From contig OZ026598.1 of assembly GCA_964020085.1 (NCBI GenBank), positions 24,539,506-24,603,505 of the forward strand: a stretch of DNA of 64,000 bases, read 5' to 3'. The notes beneath the pieces are model-generated. The model saw nothing but the letters and a program-made list of their open reading frames with translations, was not told the DNA's origin and made no database searches. Below, piece after piece: positions 27,192-39,010 of the stretch (within the stretch, counting starts at the first letter, position 1; every line of letters begins with the position of its first letter). The stretch comes from Micromussa lordhowensis (taxonomy: Eukaryota > Cnidaria > Anthozoa > Scleractinia > Lobophylliidae). The position numbers and the translations under genes are program-made.

Positions 27192-27430
27192 GCATCGTGA
27201 GAACAATCTAAATTTTACTATATCCTACACTAACCTACGCATTTTAGGCATTTTTGTGCGTAAAATAGTATGTCTAATTTTTACGATATCTACGCTACTT
27301 ACACTACCTACGCATAACTACGCTGTTTTAGTGTATTATATCATATATTTTAGACTCAGATTTTTACACTAACTACGCTGAGATGCGTAAAATCCAGAAA
27401 TGTCCTAGTTCCCCCATTTCCTACACTACT
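27192..27430. repeat. Right terminal inverted repeat of element 1 (239 bp)
   Basis: Reverse complement of 7587-7825 with about five mismatches, ending CCTACACTACT at the exact element border. Confidence 0.95.
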
Positions 27431-27436
27431 CGCAAG
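27431..27436. repeat. Target site duplication, right (CGCAAG)
   Basis: Exact match to 7581-7586. Confidence 0.95.
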
Positions 27437-28209
27437 TAGCCCTAAGAAGAAAGGAAATCACTTCGGCGCTTGAAAGGCGTTGAATCACTTCGGCATAAGT
27501 AGCAATAGTTTCAACATCCATTCAAACATGTGTTTAAGCCTAGGGCTAAAAAAGGATGACAAAAAACTCTATAAATAACCGGTAAAAGAGCTCTAATTTA
27601 CTGTTGCTTTCTCGCATGCGATACATGGCGTCATATGAGCACGCGCCTAAATAAAAACCCACGCGTGATACCACGCGTGTTTTTCTGATTTTTGTGACGT
27701 CATGTGAGAAAATAAATGCTAATTTTCTTGCGTTTCCTTCGGTGAAATTTTTTTAAATTTGGCTCAGTTGTAACTACATACAATTCCTATTGAATACCCT
27801 ATTTTTGTTAAAATCTGTCAGAGCTAATTTCATATATTTAGAATAATGACAAATTACAGAATATTGGAAAAACCGTCTGAATAACCCTGACTTTTTACCC
27901 CTTCAAAATGTTAGGCAATGTCATTTCCATGATGTGGCAAAGTATAAAAAAATTTCACTGAAGGAAAGTATAAATATTAAGGAGTTTTGGTCAAAATGAG
28001 GAAAATATCTGCTTGTCATTACACGAGATGTTGCCATGGTAACGGCTTTAATCCAAAAATTGACAATCAAAATATAAGCCTTATTCTAACAGTACTCATT
28101 CTGGTTAATCACTACGGGGAAAACTTAAAGAGGAATTAACTACGTTTCCTTTTCTAACTCGCGCTCTATAGGGAGGGTGTTTCACAATAACTCTAAGGAG
28201 CCACCTTAA

Positions 28210-29165
28210 ACGACAAAATCTGCATGATCACTGGTTAATAATATGAAATTAACACGAACAAATCTGCATGGTGGAAGGTCTTTCTTGAAGTCATTTTTGG
28301 CATTATTTTGAGAAAATTTTTTGAAAGTTTCTGCACAAAAATTTTTTGTCATTTTAAGTAATATTATTGGCTTAAGAGTTTTGTGTTGTATTTCAGTGAG
28401 TCACAACCCAGAATTAGGATTGCAAAATTTGCACTGGTGTTATACTTTTTCTACTAGTGTCACACTTGAACTGCACTGCTTTCAGCAAATCATAATTTTT
28501 TTATTATATTATTATTTTGAAAGTCTAAGTCAGGAGTAATTATTATTTTTTGATTAGGGGTAGTTTACAAATTAAATTGTCATAGTTTTCCAGTCATTGA
28601 ATTTTTTCATGTTTGTGTAGTTTTAATTGGTGTATGAACGGCTAAACAAACTCCTGGTACTAACAAATTTGCAAATATGCATAGAATCAAGATTGCTAGT
28701 TAGCAGTGGTTAAGATTTTGTTTAAAGGACTCGTAAAAAGGGAAAGCATAAAGATTATAATTAAGTTTCGATAATTTCCCAAAAAATAGACTTTGTAGTT
28801 GCCAAATGGGTGAGTGATTGATGATTTATACTTGTATTTGTACTTTTCACACTATGTTTGTGAACGGATGAGTGCTGATTTTAACACGGCATAATAGTTA
28901 AAATTAAAAATTAACTACTTGCTTTTACACTAAGAGAGACCTAATACATGTAATAATAGTGATTTTTACCTCTGCACTTAACGTTTTTTCTCTTTGATTC
29001 TGAAATTAATACATTAGAAGAGATTAAAATTAAGAAATCTTTTTCTATGTATTACGTTATACACGTACATTTTGCAAGTTTTTTTGTAATGAATATTTTC
29101 CTTACATCATCCATTTGAATGACTGAACGCACAGCAAGCAAACAGATAAGAAAGGGGTAGACATG
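28210..29165. other. Host DNA, nothing recognised
   Basis: AT-rich, with scattered short repeats of the ATGGTTAAGT kind, which foreshadow the minisatellite downstream. No coding evidence. Confidence 0.5.
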
Positions 29166-29169
29166 GATT

Positions 29170-29460
29170 AAAATTTTTGAACGGCAGGGTCAAATGGCTG
29201 AACTGATGCAAATTTTTTATAACAGTAAAGTAAAAAATTTTTTTGAATGGTAAAGTTGGACGGCTAAACGAAAGCAATTTTTTTTCAAATGGTTAAGTCA
29301 CACAGTTGACCAGATGCAATTTTTTTTCAAATGGTTAAGTCGCACAGTTGACCAGATGCAAATTTTTTTCGAACGGTTAAGTCAGACGACTGAATGTATG
29401 CATTTTTTCCAAACACTTAAGTCAAATGGGTGAACAGATGCAAATTTATTTCGGACGGGG
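29170..29460. repeat. 42-bp minisatellite, about seven units
   Basis: Units of about 42 bases carry a T-rich block, then an AAATGGTTAAGTCACACAG-like block and GACCAGATGCA. The two central units (starting near 29286 and 29328) are almost identical; outer ones are degenerate. Confidence 0.85.
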
Positions 29461-29766
29461 AGGCAGGAGCAAAAAGAAATGATAAACACTATTCCATGAC
29501 ACATGTCACTTTACCACATTTGTGAGGGTCAGACAGCTCTGATTTGCCATGTGTGGCAAAAAATATATCAGCCATTTAAACCAAGAGATTATCCATGTGT
29601 GTATTTTGATGTGCCAGAGTTATGTTGTTTTCAACAAGACATGTGACGCAACATTTGTTTTCACCATTTTGTGAAGTGAAGTTTGACAAAAGAAACTGAT
29701 TATTTTTATCTCTAATTCTGTAAAGCATAACAAAGTAATTGAAATGGAGAATGTTTCTTTGTTTAG

Positions 29767-29823
29767 CTTTTATTGGAAATGAAATTGATATTGATGAGCC
29801 AACAGAAGCAATTTTTGCAAAAG
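29767..29823 (+). CDS. Possible host coding exon
   Basis: A pyrimidine-rich acceptor ending TTTAG precedes 57 open bases coding for FIGNEIDIDEPTEAIFAK, followed by a GT donor (GTATAA). The peptide looks like ordinary soluble protein sequence. No family is recognised and linkage to the other plus-strand exon-like pieces (34090-34171, 35311-35397) is a guess. Confidence 0.35.
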
Positions 29824-30034
29824 GTATAATGTTAATTCAGACGGTGTGTGATAACTGATTCTCTTGGTGATTCCTCAACTGGAACTTTTGAATTTTCATG
29901 TCTCTGGTTTGATGTTATAAGGTGTAAGCAAGTGCTTCAAACATTGCATATGCTTGTCGTAAAAAAGGTTGCTGTTATTCATCATTGTGAAGTACGATAA
30001 TAATAGTCTTCATCAGCCAATGAGATTGACTGGT

Positions 30035-30500
30035 TACACGTCACCTTTTAAGCAGGATACTCTGCTGTGATTAGTTGGTTCTCAGGAGCTGTGATTGTTG
30101 CGTTTCAATACTCGCTGTTTCGATGCACTGTTCCCTTGGCAGTTCCAAAGCTGGTTGTGTCTGGTATTTCAGAACATGCTAATAACACTGGACACAACCC
30201 GCTTTGGAAGGAAGTAAACTTTATTAATTAATCATAATCCTCATTGGTACACACAAAGAGTGATAGAGGGAATTCACATAAGCCTTTACCTTAACAACGT
30301 CAACAGGGATAGTGGAAAAGAAATTCCCAAAGCATGGATGCCCACAATAAAAAAACACAACAGGAGAACCATACGGGAGTGGACCACCGAGGGAACAAGA
30401 CATCGAAACAGCCAGGATTAAAACACACCAATCACAGCTGTTGAGAACCAATCAATCACAGCGGAGCATCCTGCTTAAAAAGTGACGAGTAACCGGCCGA
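30035..30500. repeat. Foldback element with about 110-bp arms
   Basis: The left arm (about 30035-30145, containing TTTTAAGCAGGAT and GCTGTTTCGATG) and right arm (about 30380-30500) are inverted copies at roughly 80%. The 75-residue minus-strand frame inside is not convincing. Confidence 0.65.
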
Positions 30501-33500
30501 TGTTATCGCCTGATGTTACGTCACAAGTGACCACATCGTGAGACAAATGAGAATACTTTATTGTTATTGCAGAATCATCATTTTTGAGTAAGTTTGCATG
30601 AAGTAAATGACTGAAGTCATTCCTTTAGTTCTAACAAAGAATGTGAACATATTTTTGAATGCTGAGTTCAAACTTTGTGACTAGTGCAAGTAATTTAATC
30701 TCACTGTTAGATAACGTAAATGTGTGTATTTTCCCTGAAACTTTATTCTTCACATAACATGTAAAGACATCTATGTATATGAATTTTTGTTAATTGTTTT
30801 TGTTTATTTTATAAACAGCCTAAAAAATTATTCTTTTGACTAAAATTAACTTGTCTAGAAATTGCAATGATTAACAGTTTTTGTCAATTGAGTGAAAACA
30901 TGTTTGTTAGTGTATTTGCAATATAATGTAAACTATTTTTTATGGTAATGAAAGGATTTAAGTTTACCTGTTTGGGTCCCAGTGCTCATAGTAGTGGCTA
31001 AAAAGTAAAACAAAAATTTGTTACATCTTTTAGCCCTAAATATACTGTGGGTGAGTTAGTTATATTTAAAACACTGATTACGATTAAGAAAGATACATGT
31101 ACATACAATAATTATTGAATGTCCTATAAGTGATCATGCAAAATCTGAAGGCTACATGTAGCTGGAGGTTGCTTGCAGAGGTAGTTACTAATCAGACCTT
31201 AAACCATATTGGGAAATAAAGCAAACTGCGCAATGCATGTTTTGATGTTCCAGAGTCCCATAGTGTCTAAGTTGTAAACAACTAGACTATCGAGTGAAAA
31301 GTTTTGTTTTGGCATCTTTTTCATTAATTTTTGTGCTGTAAAAGTGAAAGAAGCAACATTTTTCTTGAGATCTGTAGAGAATACCTTTAATGTATATGTT
31401 ATGATTTAAATTTATTTTTCAGTTAAAAATTTGTTTGAACCAGTTTAACTTTTTCAAAGTAGTTCATATTTTTTAAACTGGTTCATATTTTTCTAAATGG
31501 ATACATTAAACCAGCTGTTTCAATGGTATTCCTATTGACACCAAAAGTATTGCAGATTAAGCAAGTAAACAAATTTAAGGCATTTAAACAGGCACTTGTT
31601 GGCGTGTGTTTTGTAGTGAGAAGTCAAACTAAAAAAAAGATAATGATTAAAAATCTAGAATTTACAGTTTAGAACTTGATTATTTATTCAAAAATGAACA
31701 ATATGACAACCTCAGCATGATATGAAAATATTTGACATAAAATTTCATCATCTTGATATCTGGAACACATGAGGAAGAAATAAAAAGGTGGATTCAATAC
31801 CCTGACCATTTATCTTTTCAAATGTAAGCAGCAATATAATCTTTCACATGCATATACATTGTAGAGGTTGATGAAAAAGTAATGACGACTACAGTAAACT
31901 TTGTTTACTAGATAAACAACATGAGAATGAAATACTGATGCTAAAGGGCCAAAATAGTTACTTTGTCCTCCATTACCATTGAAATGTACTGCATGTAATT
32001 GATGTGAATTGTTGTCATTGAGGTCTTCATCTGGAATGGCCTTGCTTTTATTTTATCGGCCTCGTTTTAATGCATATACCCACGTGTAGCAGAAAAGTCT
32101 TCCATCTTAGATTGAGAAAAGTTGGATCAATATGCGAAGTTTTAGCTACTCTTCCAGTGGAAAAATCCAGCTCATAGACGAAAAGGACAATGCAGTCTGA
32201 ATGCAGACTGAATTGACATTGTATAGGAGGACCAGCCTCTCTTAGACGCAAAAAGTGGCCTATGTGAGTCTGTTTTGGTCAATTGCTTGCTTGTTTTTAT
32301 GATTCTATTAAATACGACCGGTTTTGTCGGGATGTGAGATGATGCGTTTTTGTTACGTGACTAGTTCAATTATTCATTATGTTCACGATCACAACTTCAA
32401 AACACCTTGGCTTTTATGCCTTAACTGTGAGCAGCTTCATTTCTTTCACTGTATTTTGACTACATTTTATTACGTTTGTTGATTAGTTCCAGTGTAGCAA
32501 ATAATTCAGTCTGTGTCTGATCGAATACATGTTTGGAATCGGTGGAAAAGTACTCTGAACCCTGAAGCAAGGAACAAAAATGTAAATGCTGTCTAATTTT
32601 ATTTATCAGCCGAAATATTCCAATCAGTCACACAGAGTTTGTTTACGATCAATTGAGCAAGTGATAGCAAACGTCCACAAATATCTGCAAATATTCGTGC
32701 TGCCAGCAGTTTAGAATAGACAGAATGATGCATGTAAAATGTATACTTTTCCAAATTTACTTTTAACTCCAAAACATTATCAGTCAATGTGAAAATATCT
32801 GTCACAAGATTTGAAGGCGGAAACTGGCGCTGTCGCACAATGAGTTGACAAAATTATTATAGAAAGGACCTCTACCACAGAGAAATACTATTTTGGTTTT
32901 TGTGAGTGTGTTGTAGATGCCTGTCAAATGTCAGGATCTGATTTTTTTCAAAAAAAAATTGTTGATTTTAGCAAGAGACAGTGAGATAAAAGTCAGCTAA
33001 TGAATTCCTTTACAGTATTACAGTAACAGCATCGAATGCACTCCCTAATCTTTGATTATTACTAGTTACCTAAAAATTTGTTTTTCACTGGCTTTCATTT
33101 AAGAGTTGATATTTTGTAATCTTCTTCGGACAAAATCAAGGACTTTACAAGACCAAACACCATTTTAAGTATTTTCAAGGCTGTGAAATTGGACTCCAGA
33201 AATTCAAGGGTTTCACCACACATGAATAAATTATTGTGATTATATACTGTTCTCATTGTTGAATGAGAGTTATGCAGCTGAATGAGATTAAAGACTTAAA
33301 TTGTTGAGTGGTAATGAGAGAGTGCGTTATAGTATGATTATCAATGGAGGAAACAGTGAGTTTTAGAGGCATAAAGAGTAACATGTTTTTTTGTTGTTTT
33401 TGTGCAAACAAGGATTGTGTACAAGACAGATATTGTGATGATCGGTGGACGATTGGTGTAAATTGTGGTGGATGGTGAAATCCCGACAAGATGAAAGGTG

Positions 33501-34089
33501 CTCTCAACACTCTCTATTTGTTTTTGGAATATGAATGCAAATATGATATTTGACAGGCTTACACAAGTTTGAAAGAAAAAAGTGACTTGAAATAAAAGTT
33601 GTTTATTGGATACATGTAAGTGGTACTAACTTCAGAAAACTTAGAGCAAAATTGAAGAATATTTGTAGGAGAGTTTTATTGAGTTAAAAGACACATTATG
33701 GTTGTCAATGTATACTAGAATGTTTTGAATGTCATATATTTACTCTGTAGTTGATGATTACAGACTGTGCTATCTGCTAACTGGAAGGGAGGTGAGATCA
33801 GGAGGTTGGTGTTCATTAAATTCTTATTTTATCTTTTGAAATACGAATGCAAAATATAAAATGTAAGGCTAAGAGAAAACAATGAATAAAGTCTATTTAT
33901 TGGTTAAGTATTACTAGTTGTAAAATGTGTAAATACAGTGCTCCTCAAAAGTAAGTTACTTCACTTCATCTTAACAAGTGCCTTATCAAACATGACACTG
34001 TAAAATTTTTTCATCAATACTTTTTTCATGTATACAGACGTTTCTTAATTAAAAATACACACTGAATTGAACTTAATAACTTGATTTAG
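30501..34089. other. Host DNA, probably intronic or intergenic
   Basis: Long AT-rich stretch. I see no domain-bearing frame and no dense repeat. The 79-residue minus-strand frame at 32599-32838 has protein-like composition but no splice or homology support. Confidence 0.45.
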
Positions 34090-34171
34090 CACAATGTTCA
34101 CTTGCTGAAAGAAGCTGCTGCAATCAATCAGCTAATTAAAGAAGCAAATTCAGCTTATCAGTCTAAACACT
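34090..34171 (+). CDS. Possible host coding exon
   Basis: Acceptor GATTTAG precedes 82 open bases coding for HNVHLLKEAAAINQLIKEAN and on to AYQSKH, followed by a canonical GTAAGT donor. The peptide is amphipathic helical. No family is recognised. Confidence 0.4.
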
Positions 34172-35310
34172 GTAAGTGATGAATGATATTTTGTAACTTA
34201 GAACTGAACAATTTGCAGCATATTCAGACCAACCATTTTCTAGCTAGATAGATTAGAAAATTTCAACAGTTACATTTTTTATGATTGAAGGAAACAACAC
34301 AGTTTGCACACCAACGTCAACACTCCCAGTAAAGCATAGCTTTGTCAGATTGCATTAAGTTTGGCTGTGTTGTTGTTCGATTGTTGATTTGCAATAGGTT
34401 ATTTTCCATTTGTAAACCGTGCCAGAGACTTCTTCCCCTTCCCCATGCTTCCTCAGATAACATTTTGGACTAGTCCACTTTCTGGGTTCCTGAAACATCC
34501 TAAAAATCTGACCGATTTCCATAAAACAGTGGAAACCGGTATGGAACCGTACCTGACAAGAATGTGGAAAAGCTCTTAGTATGGCTGTGCAGGCTAGAAA
34601 ATTTTCAGAGTAACCAAATTCATAATTTTTTAGTTCAAGTTATCGAAATCTCAAGTTCAAGCAGTCATAGTTGCAGTTTTTAATGCTCTTGTGAGATGAG
34701 ACTCTTGTCTTCCAAGACGATGAAAAAAACAAGACTCTTGTCTAACAAGAGGGTCCTACAGGGGTATTCTAAAATGTGTTATTAGGTGATTTTATTTCTG
34801 TGAAACATGAATTTAGGAAATTATACTTCATGACTCGTGATCTGAAGGTCTTGTGTGACCCATGAAGAACCTGAATTATTAAGCAACATTCATGATTTTG
34901 CTGCCCTATTCTACATGTATGTGATTTTCAGATGCAAGTCCTCCGAAGGGTTAGAGTCATCTACTGAGAGTGATTTGCGTACGCAATTTGCAATATGAAG
35001 CCTTGACTTATTCATTCATGATTTTCTTCAAACACTGCTTCTTGCGGGTCATTAAAAAGAGTATCTTACTTGCTTATTTTTGTGATTTGGGAAAGCGAAA
35101 GTTTTAAATCCATGATTCACGATCCTGTATTTTTTCTGTCCATGCACCGTGCCAGAGACCCCTCCCTCCCCTGTATCACCCTCTCACAAGATGAGACTTG
35201 TCAGTTTCTTAGTTTTGAGCAGTATACTGTAAGTTATGTCAAGTTTTTGGGCACATAACAATTGTCACTAACAGTAAGAGTAAGCCAAACAACATATTTT
35301 CCCTTCATTC

Positions 35311-35397
35311 TAGACACATTGTGCTCAAGAAGGATCCTGCCAATGCTGAATACTTACTTTACACTGAACAAGACTACACTGGATACTCACTACCATA
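35311..35397 (+). CDS. Possible host terminal exon
   Basis: After a pyrimidine-rich TTCATTCTAG acceptor, a phase-1 frame codes for HIVLKKDPANAEYLLYTEQD and on to a stop at about 35395-35397. A second frame across the same bases is also open, so the choice is uncertain. Confidence 0.35.
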
Positions 35398-35524
35398 GTG
35401 TGATGTGGAATAAAGATGAGATAAAAGGTGCAAGATCTCAATAGCCACTATTGTCATTTTGAATATGAATAGAAATATAATCTTTGATACACATATACAG
35501 GTTGTAGAAAGAGTTATTACTTAC

Positions 35525-38500
35525 AGTAAACTTTGTGTTCTAGATAAATGGTAGTAAGCTCCAAACAAGGAGAGCATAATGCTGATGCTAAAAAGCCACA
35601 ATACTTACTGTCACATTCAGGCACCATGAATACAAGTATTGTTGTAAAATGCTTCACTGAAATCTTCAAAATGCTAAAACTAAGAATTGAGCCAAAATAC
35701 TTACTTCGTTCTTGTTGTTGAGTACTCTCGAGCTCATCAAATGGATCATAGTCATCTGAAATAACGATCAGATGAAAGGTGTTCTTAGTAAGCATAATTT
35801 ATGTTTTTGTAAATCATTGTTTTAAAAAATATGATAAAGCCTTTCAGATATCTAATTGGTATTTAGCATTGATCAATAGTTTACTTGCAGTGTAAGTGAC
35901 ACTGTCGTGTAGAAATAACTAGCAAATATAATTATTGTAAAGATAGAAATGGAACAATATGATTTTTGAGATATGTACAGGAGTTAAAGAAACAGTAATA
36001 ACTTACAGTCAACTTCATTTCTTGAGTGTCCATCCTGCAGTAGAGCAACATGTCCATAACTCTGGGAAGAGTCTGTAGACAGGACAAGTGAAAAATTGTT
36101 GAGTGGGCATGACAGAACATGTTCTGATTGTCAGTAGACGTTACAAACATTTTGGACTCTTAAAGTCCACTTTCTGGGTTCTTGAAACGTCCTAAAAAAA
36201 CTGACTGATTTCCATAAAAAAGTGGAAAGTGCTATGGATCCACACCTGACAGGAATGTGGAAGAACTCCTATTATGGGTGTGCAGGCTAGAAGATTTTCA
36301 GAGTAACCAAATTCATAATTTATTAGTCCAAGTTATCAAAATCTCAAGTTCAAGTAGCTATATTTGCAGTTTTCAGTGCTCTTGTGAGATGAGACTCTTG
36401 TCTTCCAAGATGATGAAAAAAACTAGAGTCTTGTCTAACAAGAGGGTCCTACAGGGGTATTCTTAAATGTGTTATTAGCTGACTTTATTTCTGTGAAACT
36501 CGAATTTAGGAAATTATACTCCATGACTTGTACGTGACCTGAAGGTTTTGCGCAAAATACTAAAACTAAGAATTAAGCCAAAATACTTACTTAGTTCTTG
36601 TTGGTGACCACTCTTGAGCTCATCATCATCATGAGATGGATCGTAGTCATCTGAAATGACAATCAGATGAAAGGTGTTCTTAGAAAGCATAATTTATGTT
36701 TTTGTAAATCCTTGTTTTAAAAAATATGATAAAGCCTTTCAGATATCTAATTGGTATTGAGCATTGATCAATAGTTTACTTGCAGTGTAAGTGATGCTCT
36801 TGTGTAGAAATAACTAGCAAATATAATTGTAAAGATAGAAATGGAACACTATGATTTTTGACATATGTACAGGAGTTAAAGAAACAGTAATAACTTACAG
36901 TCAAGTTCATTTCGTGAGTGTGCATCCTGCAGTAGAACAACATGTCTGTAACACTGAGAAGAGTCTGTAGACAGGACAAGTGAAAAATTGTTGAGTGGGC
37001 ATGACACCACATGTTGTGATTGTCAATAGACATTACAGATGAACTGAATGACATGCTCCCTTAGATAATGTTTTGGAATCTCAAAGTCCACTTTCTGGGT
37101 TCTTGAAACGTCCTAAAAAAACTGACTGATTTCCATAAAAAAGTGGAAAGTGCTATGGATCCACACCTGACAGGAATGTGGAAGAATTCCTAGTATGGGT
37201 GTGCAGGCTAGAAGATTTTCAGAGTAACCAAATTCATAATTTTTTAGTCCAAGTTATCAAAATCTCAAGTTCAAGTAGCTATATTTGCAGTTTTCAGTGC
37301 TCTTGTGAGATGAGACTCTTGTCTTCCAAGATGATGAAAAAAACTAGAGTCTTGTCTAACAAGAGGGTCCTACAGGGGTATTCTTAAATGTGTTATTAGC
37401 TGACTTTATTTCTGTGAAACACGAATTTAGGAAATTATACTCCATGACTTGTACGTGACGTGAAGGTTTTGCGCAAAATACTAAAACTAAGAATTAAGCC
37501 AAAATACTTACTTAGCTCTTGTTGGTGACCACTTTCAAGCTCATCATCTGATGGATCATAGTTATCTGAAATGACGATCAGATGAAAGGTGTTCTTAGTA
37601 AGCATAACTTACGTTTTTGTAAATCGTTATTTTAAAAAATACGATAAAGCCTTTCAGATATCTAATTGGTATTTAGCATTGATCAATAGTTTACTTGCAG
37701 TGTAAGTGATGCTCTCGTGTAGAAATAACTAGCAAATATAATTGTAAAGATAGAAATGGAACACTATGATTTTTGACATATGTACAGGAGTTAAAGAAAC
37801 AGTAATAACTTACAGTCAACTTCATTTCTTGAGTGTGCATCCTGCAGTAGAGCAACATGTCCATAACTCTGGGAAGAGTCTGTAGACAGGACAAGTGAAA
37901 AATTGTTGAGTGGGCATGACGCAACATGTTCCGATTGTATAATAGACGTTACAGATGAACTGAATGACATGCTCCCTCAGATAACGTTTTGGACTCTCAA
38001 AGACCACTTTCTGGGTTCTTGAATCATCCTAAAAAATCTGATCGATTTCCATAAAAAGTGGAAACCGGTATGGATCCACGCCTGACAGGAATGTGGAAGA
38101 GCCCCTAGTATGGGTGTGAAGGCTAGAAGATTTTCAGAGTCACCAAAATCATAATTTTTTAGTCCAAGTTATCAAAATCTCAAGTTTAAGTAGCTATATT
38201 TGCAGTTTGTGAGATGAGACTCTTGTCTTCCAAGATGATGAAAAATGCAAGAGTCTTGTCTAACAAGAGGGTCCCACAGGAGTATTCTTAAATGTGTTAT
38301 TTGTTGACTTTATTTCTGTGAAACATGAATTTAGGAAATTATTATCATTATTAGGTTTTGTGCAAAATACTAAAACTAAGAATTAAGCCAAAATACTTAC
38401 TTAGTTCTTGACCACTTTCGAGCTTATAATCAGATGGATCATAGTCATCTGAAATGACGATCAGATGAAAGGTGTTCTTAGTAAGCATAATTTTTCTTTT

Positions 38501-38764
38501 TGTAAATCGTTGTTTTAAAATTACAATAAAGCCTTTCAGATATCTAATAAATGGTGTTTAGCATTGATCAATAGTTTACTTGCAGTGTAAGTGATGCTCT
38601 CGTGTAGAAATAACTAGCAAATATAATTGTAACGATAGAAAGAGATTACTATGATTTTTGACATATGTACAGGAGTTAAAGAAACAGTAATAACTTACAG
38701 TCAACTTCATTTCTTGAGTGTGCATCCTGCAGCACAGCACCATGTTCGTAACACTGGGAAGAGT
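35525..38764 (-). CDS. Host gene fragment: array of phase-1 mini-exons encoding a ~40-residue tyrosine-bearing repeat
   Basis: On the minus strand four exons of 66 bases (38699-38764, 37814-37879, 36899-36964, 36007-36072) alternate with exons of 48, 54, 60 and 51 bases (38401-38448, 37512-37565, 36591-36650, 35705-35755). Two further exons of 48 (35609-35656) and 57 bases (35525-35581) follow. All have AG acceptors and GTAAGT donors, all are multiples of three and all are phase 1, so any number can be joined. The first type encodes SSQSYGHVALLQDGHSRNEVD-like segments and the second DYDPFDELES-like acidic segments. The gene's ends and its identity are unknown. Repeated Tyr in acidic or YxxV settings suggests an intracellular tail that could be phosphorylated; that is inference. 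Confidence 0.6.
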
Positions 38765-39010
38765 CTGTAGACAGGACAAGTGAAAAATTGTTGAGTTCCC
38801 ATGACACAACATGTTCTGATTATCAATAGACATTACAGATGAACTGAATGACATGCTTCCTCAGATAATGTTTTGGACTCTCAAAGTCCACTGTCTGGGT
38901 TCTTGAAACATCCTAAAAAATCTGACTGACATAAAACAGTGGAAACTGGTATGGCTAGAAGATTTTCAGAGTAACCAAAGTCACAATTTTCTAGTCCAAG
39001 TTACTTACAA

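Larger units (their letters stand above)
7587..27430. mobile_element. Polinton/Maverick element 1, complete (19,844 bp)
   Basis: It is bounded by 239-bp inverted repeats and a 6-bp target duplication. It contains the defining set: protein-primed PolB, retroviral-type integrase with chromodomain, FtsK/A32-type ATPase, adenain-like protease, double jelly-roll major capsid protein and single jelly-roll penton protein. Two fibers, a PLA2-domain protein, an amphipathic membrane-active protein and a VLTF3-like factor are also present. This is an endogenous adintovirus-type genome. PolB has an in-frame TAG, and the integrase depends on a frameshift or is itself broken, so this copy is probably not autonomous even though its ends are intact. 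Confidence 0.97.
7489..28209. mobile_element. Older TTAA-ended DNA transposon split by element 1
   Basis: TTAAGGTGGCTC at 7489-7500 is the inverse of GAGCCACCTTAA at 28198-28209. Similarity continues about 12 bases further inward (TAGAGTT) with a few mismatches. Without the Polinton the element would be about 0.87 kb (7489-7586 plus 27437-28209) and has no coding capacity, so it is probably non-autonomous. TTAA termini suggest a piggyBac-like or similar superfamily; that is inference. Confidence 0.6.
34440..39010. repeat. Tandem array of roughly 900-bp units (four to five copies)
   Basis: Units begin near 34440, 36150, 37065 and 37975, with a partial copy from about 38865. Each opens with a CTTTCTGGGTTC-type block, then TGTGCAGGCTAGAAGATTTT, CTTGTCTTCCAAGATGATG and CAAGAGGGTCC. 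Complete units also carry two mini-exons of a minus-strand gene (see the next entry). The first unit is the most divergent and longest. Confidence 0.85.

Noticed and set aside
29170..29460. Possible CRISPR-like spaced repeat
   Set aside because: The 42-bp units are contiguous and degenerate without unique spacers, in eukaryotic DNA; an ordinary minisatellite.
32599..32838. 79-residue minus-strand frame with protein-like composition
   Set aside because: No splice context, no recognised family and no repeat of it elsewhere; not enough to call a gene.
35932..36150. Four similar ~70-90 residue minus-strand frames (also near 36776, 37691, 38576)
   Set aside because: They read through the 66-base exons in the wrong phase and into introns. 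The phase-1 reading of the exons alone is better supported.
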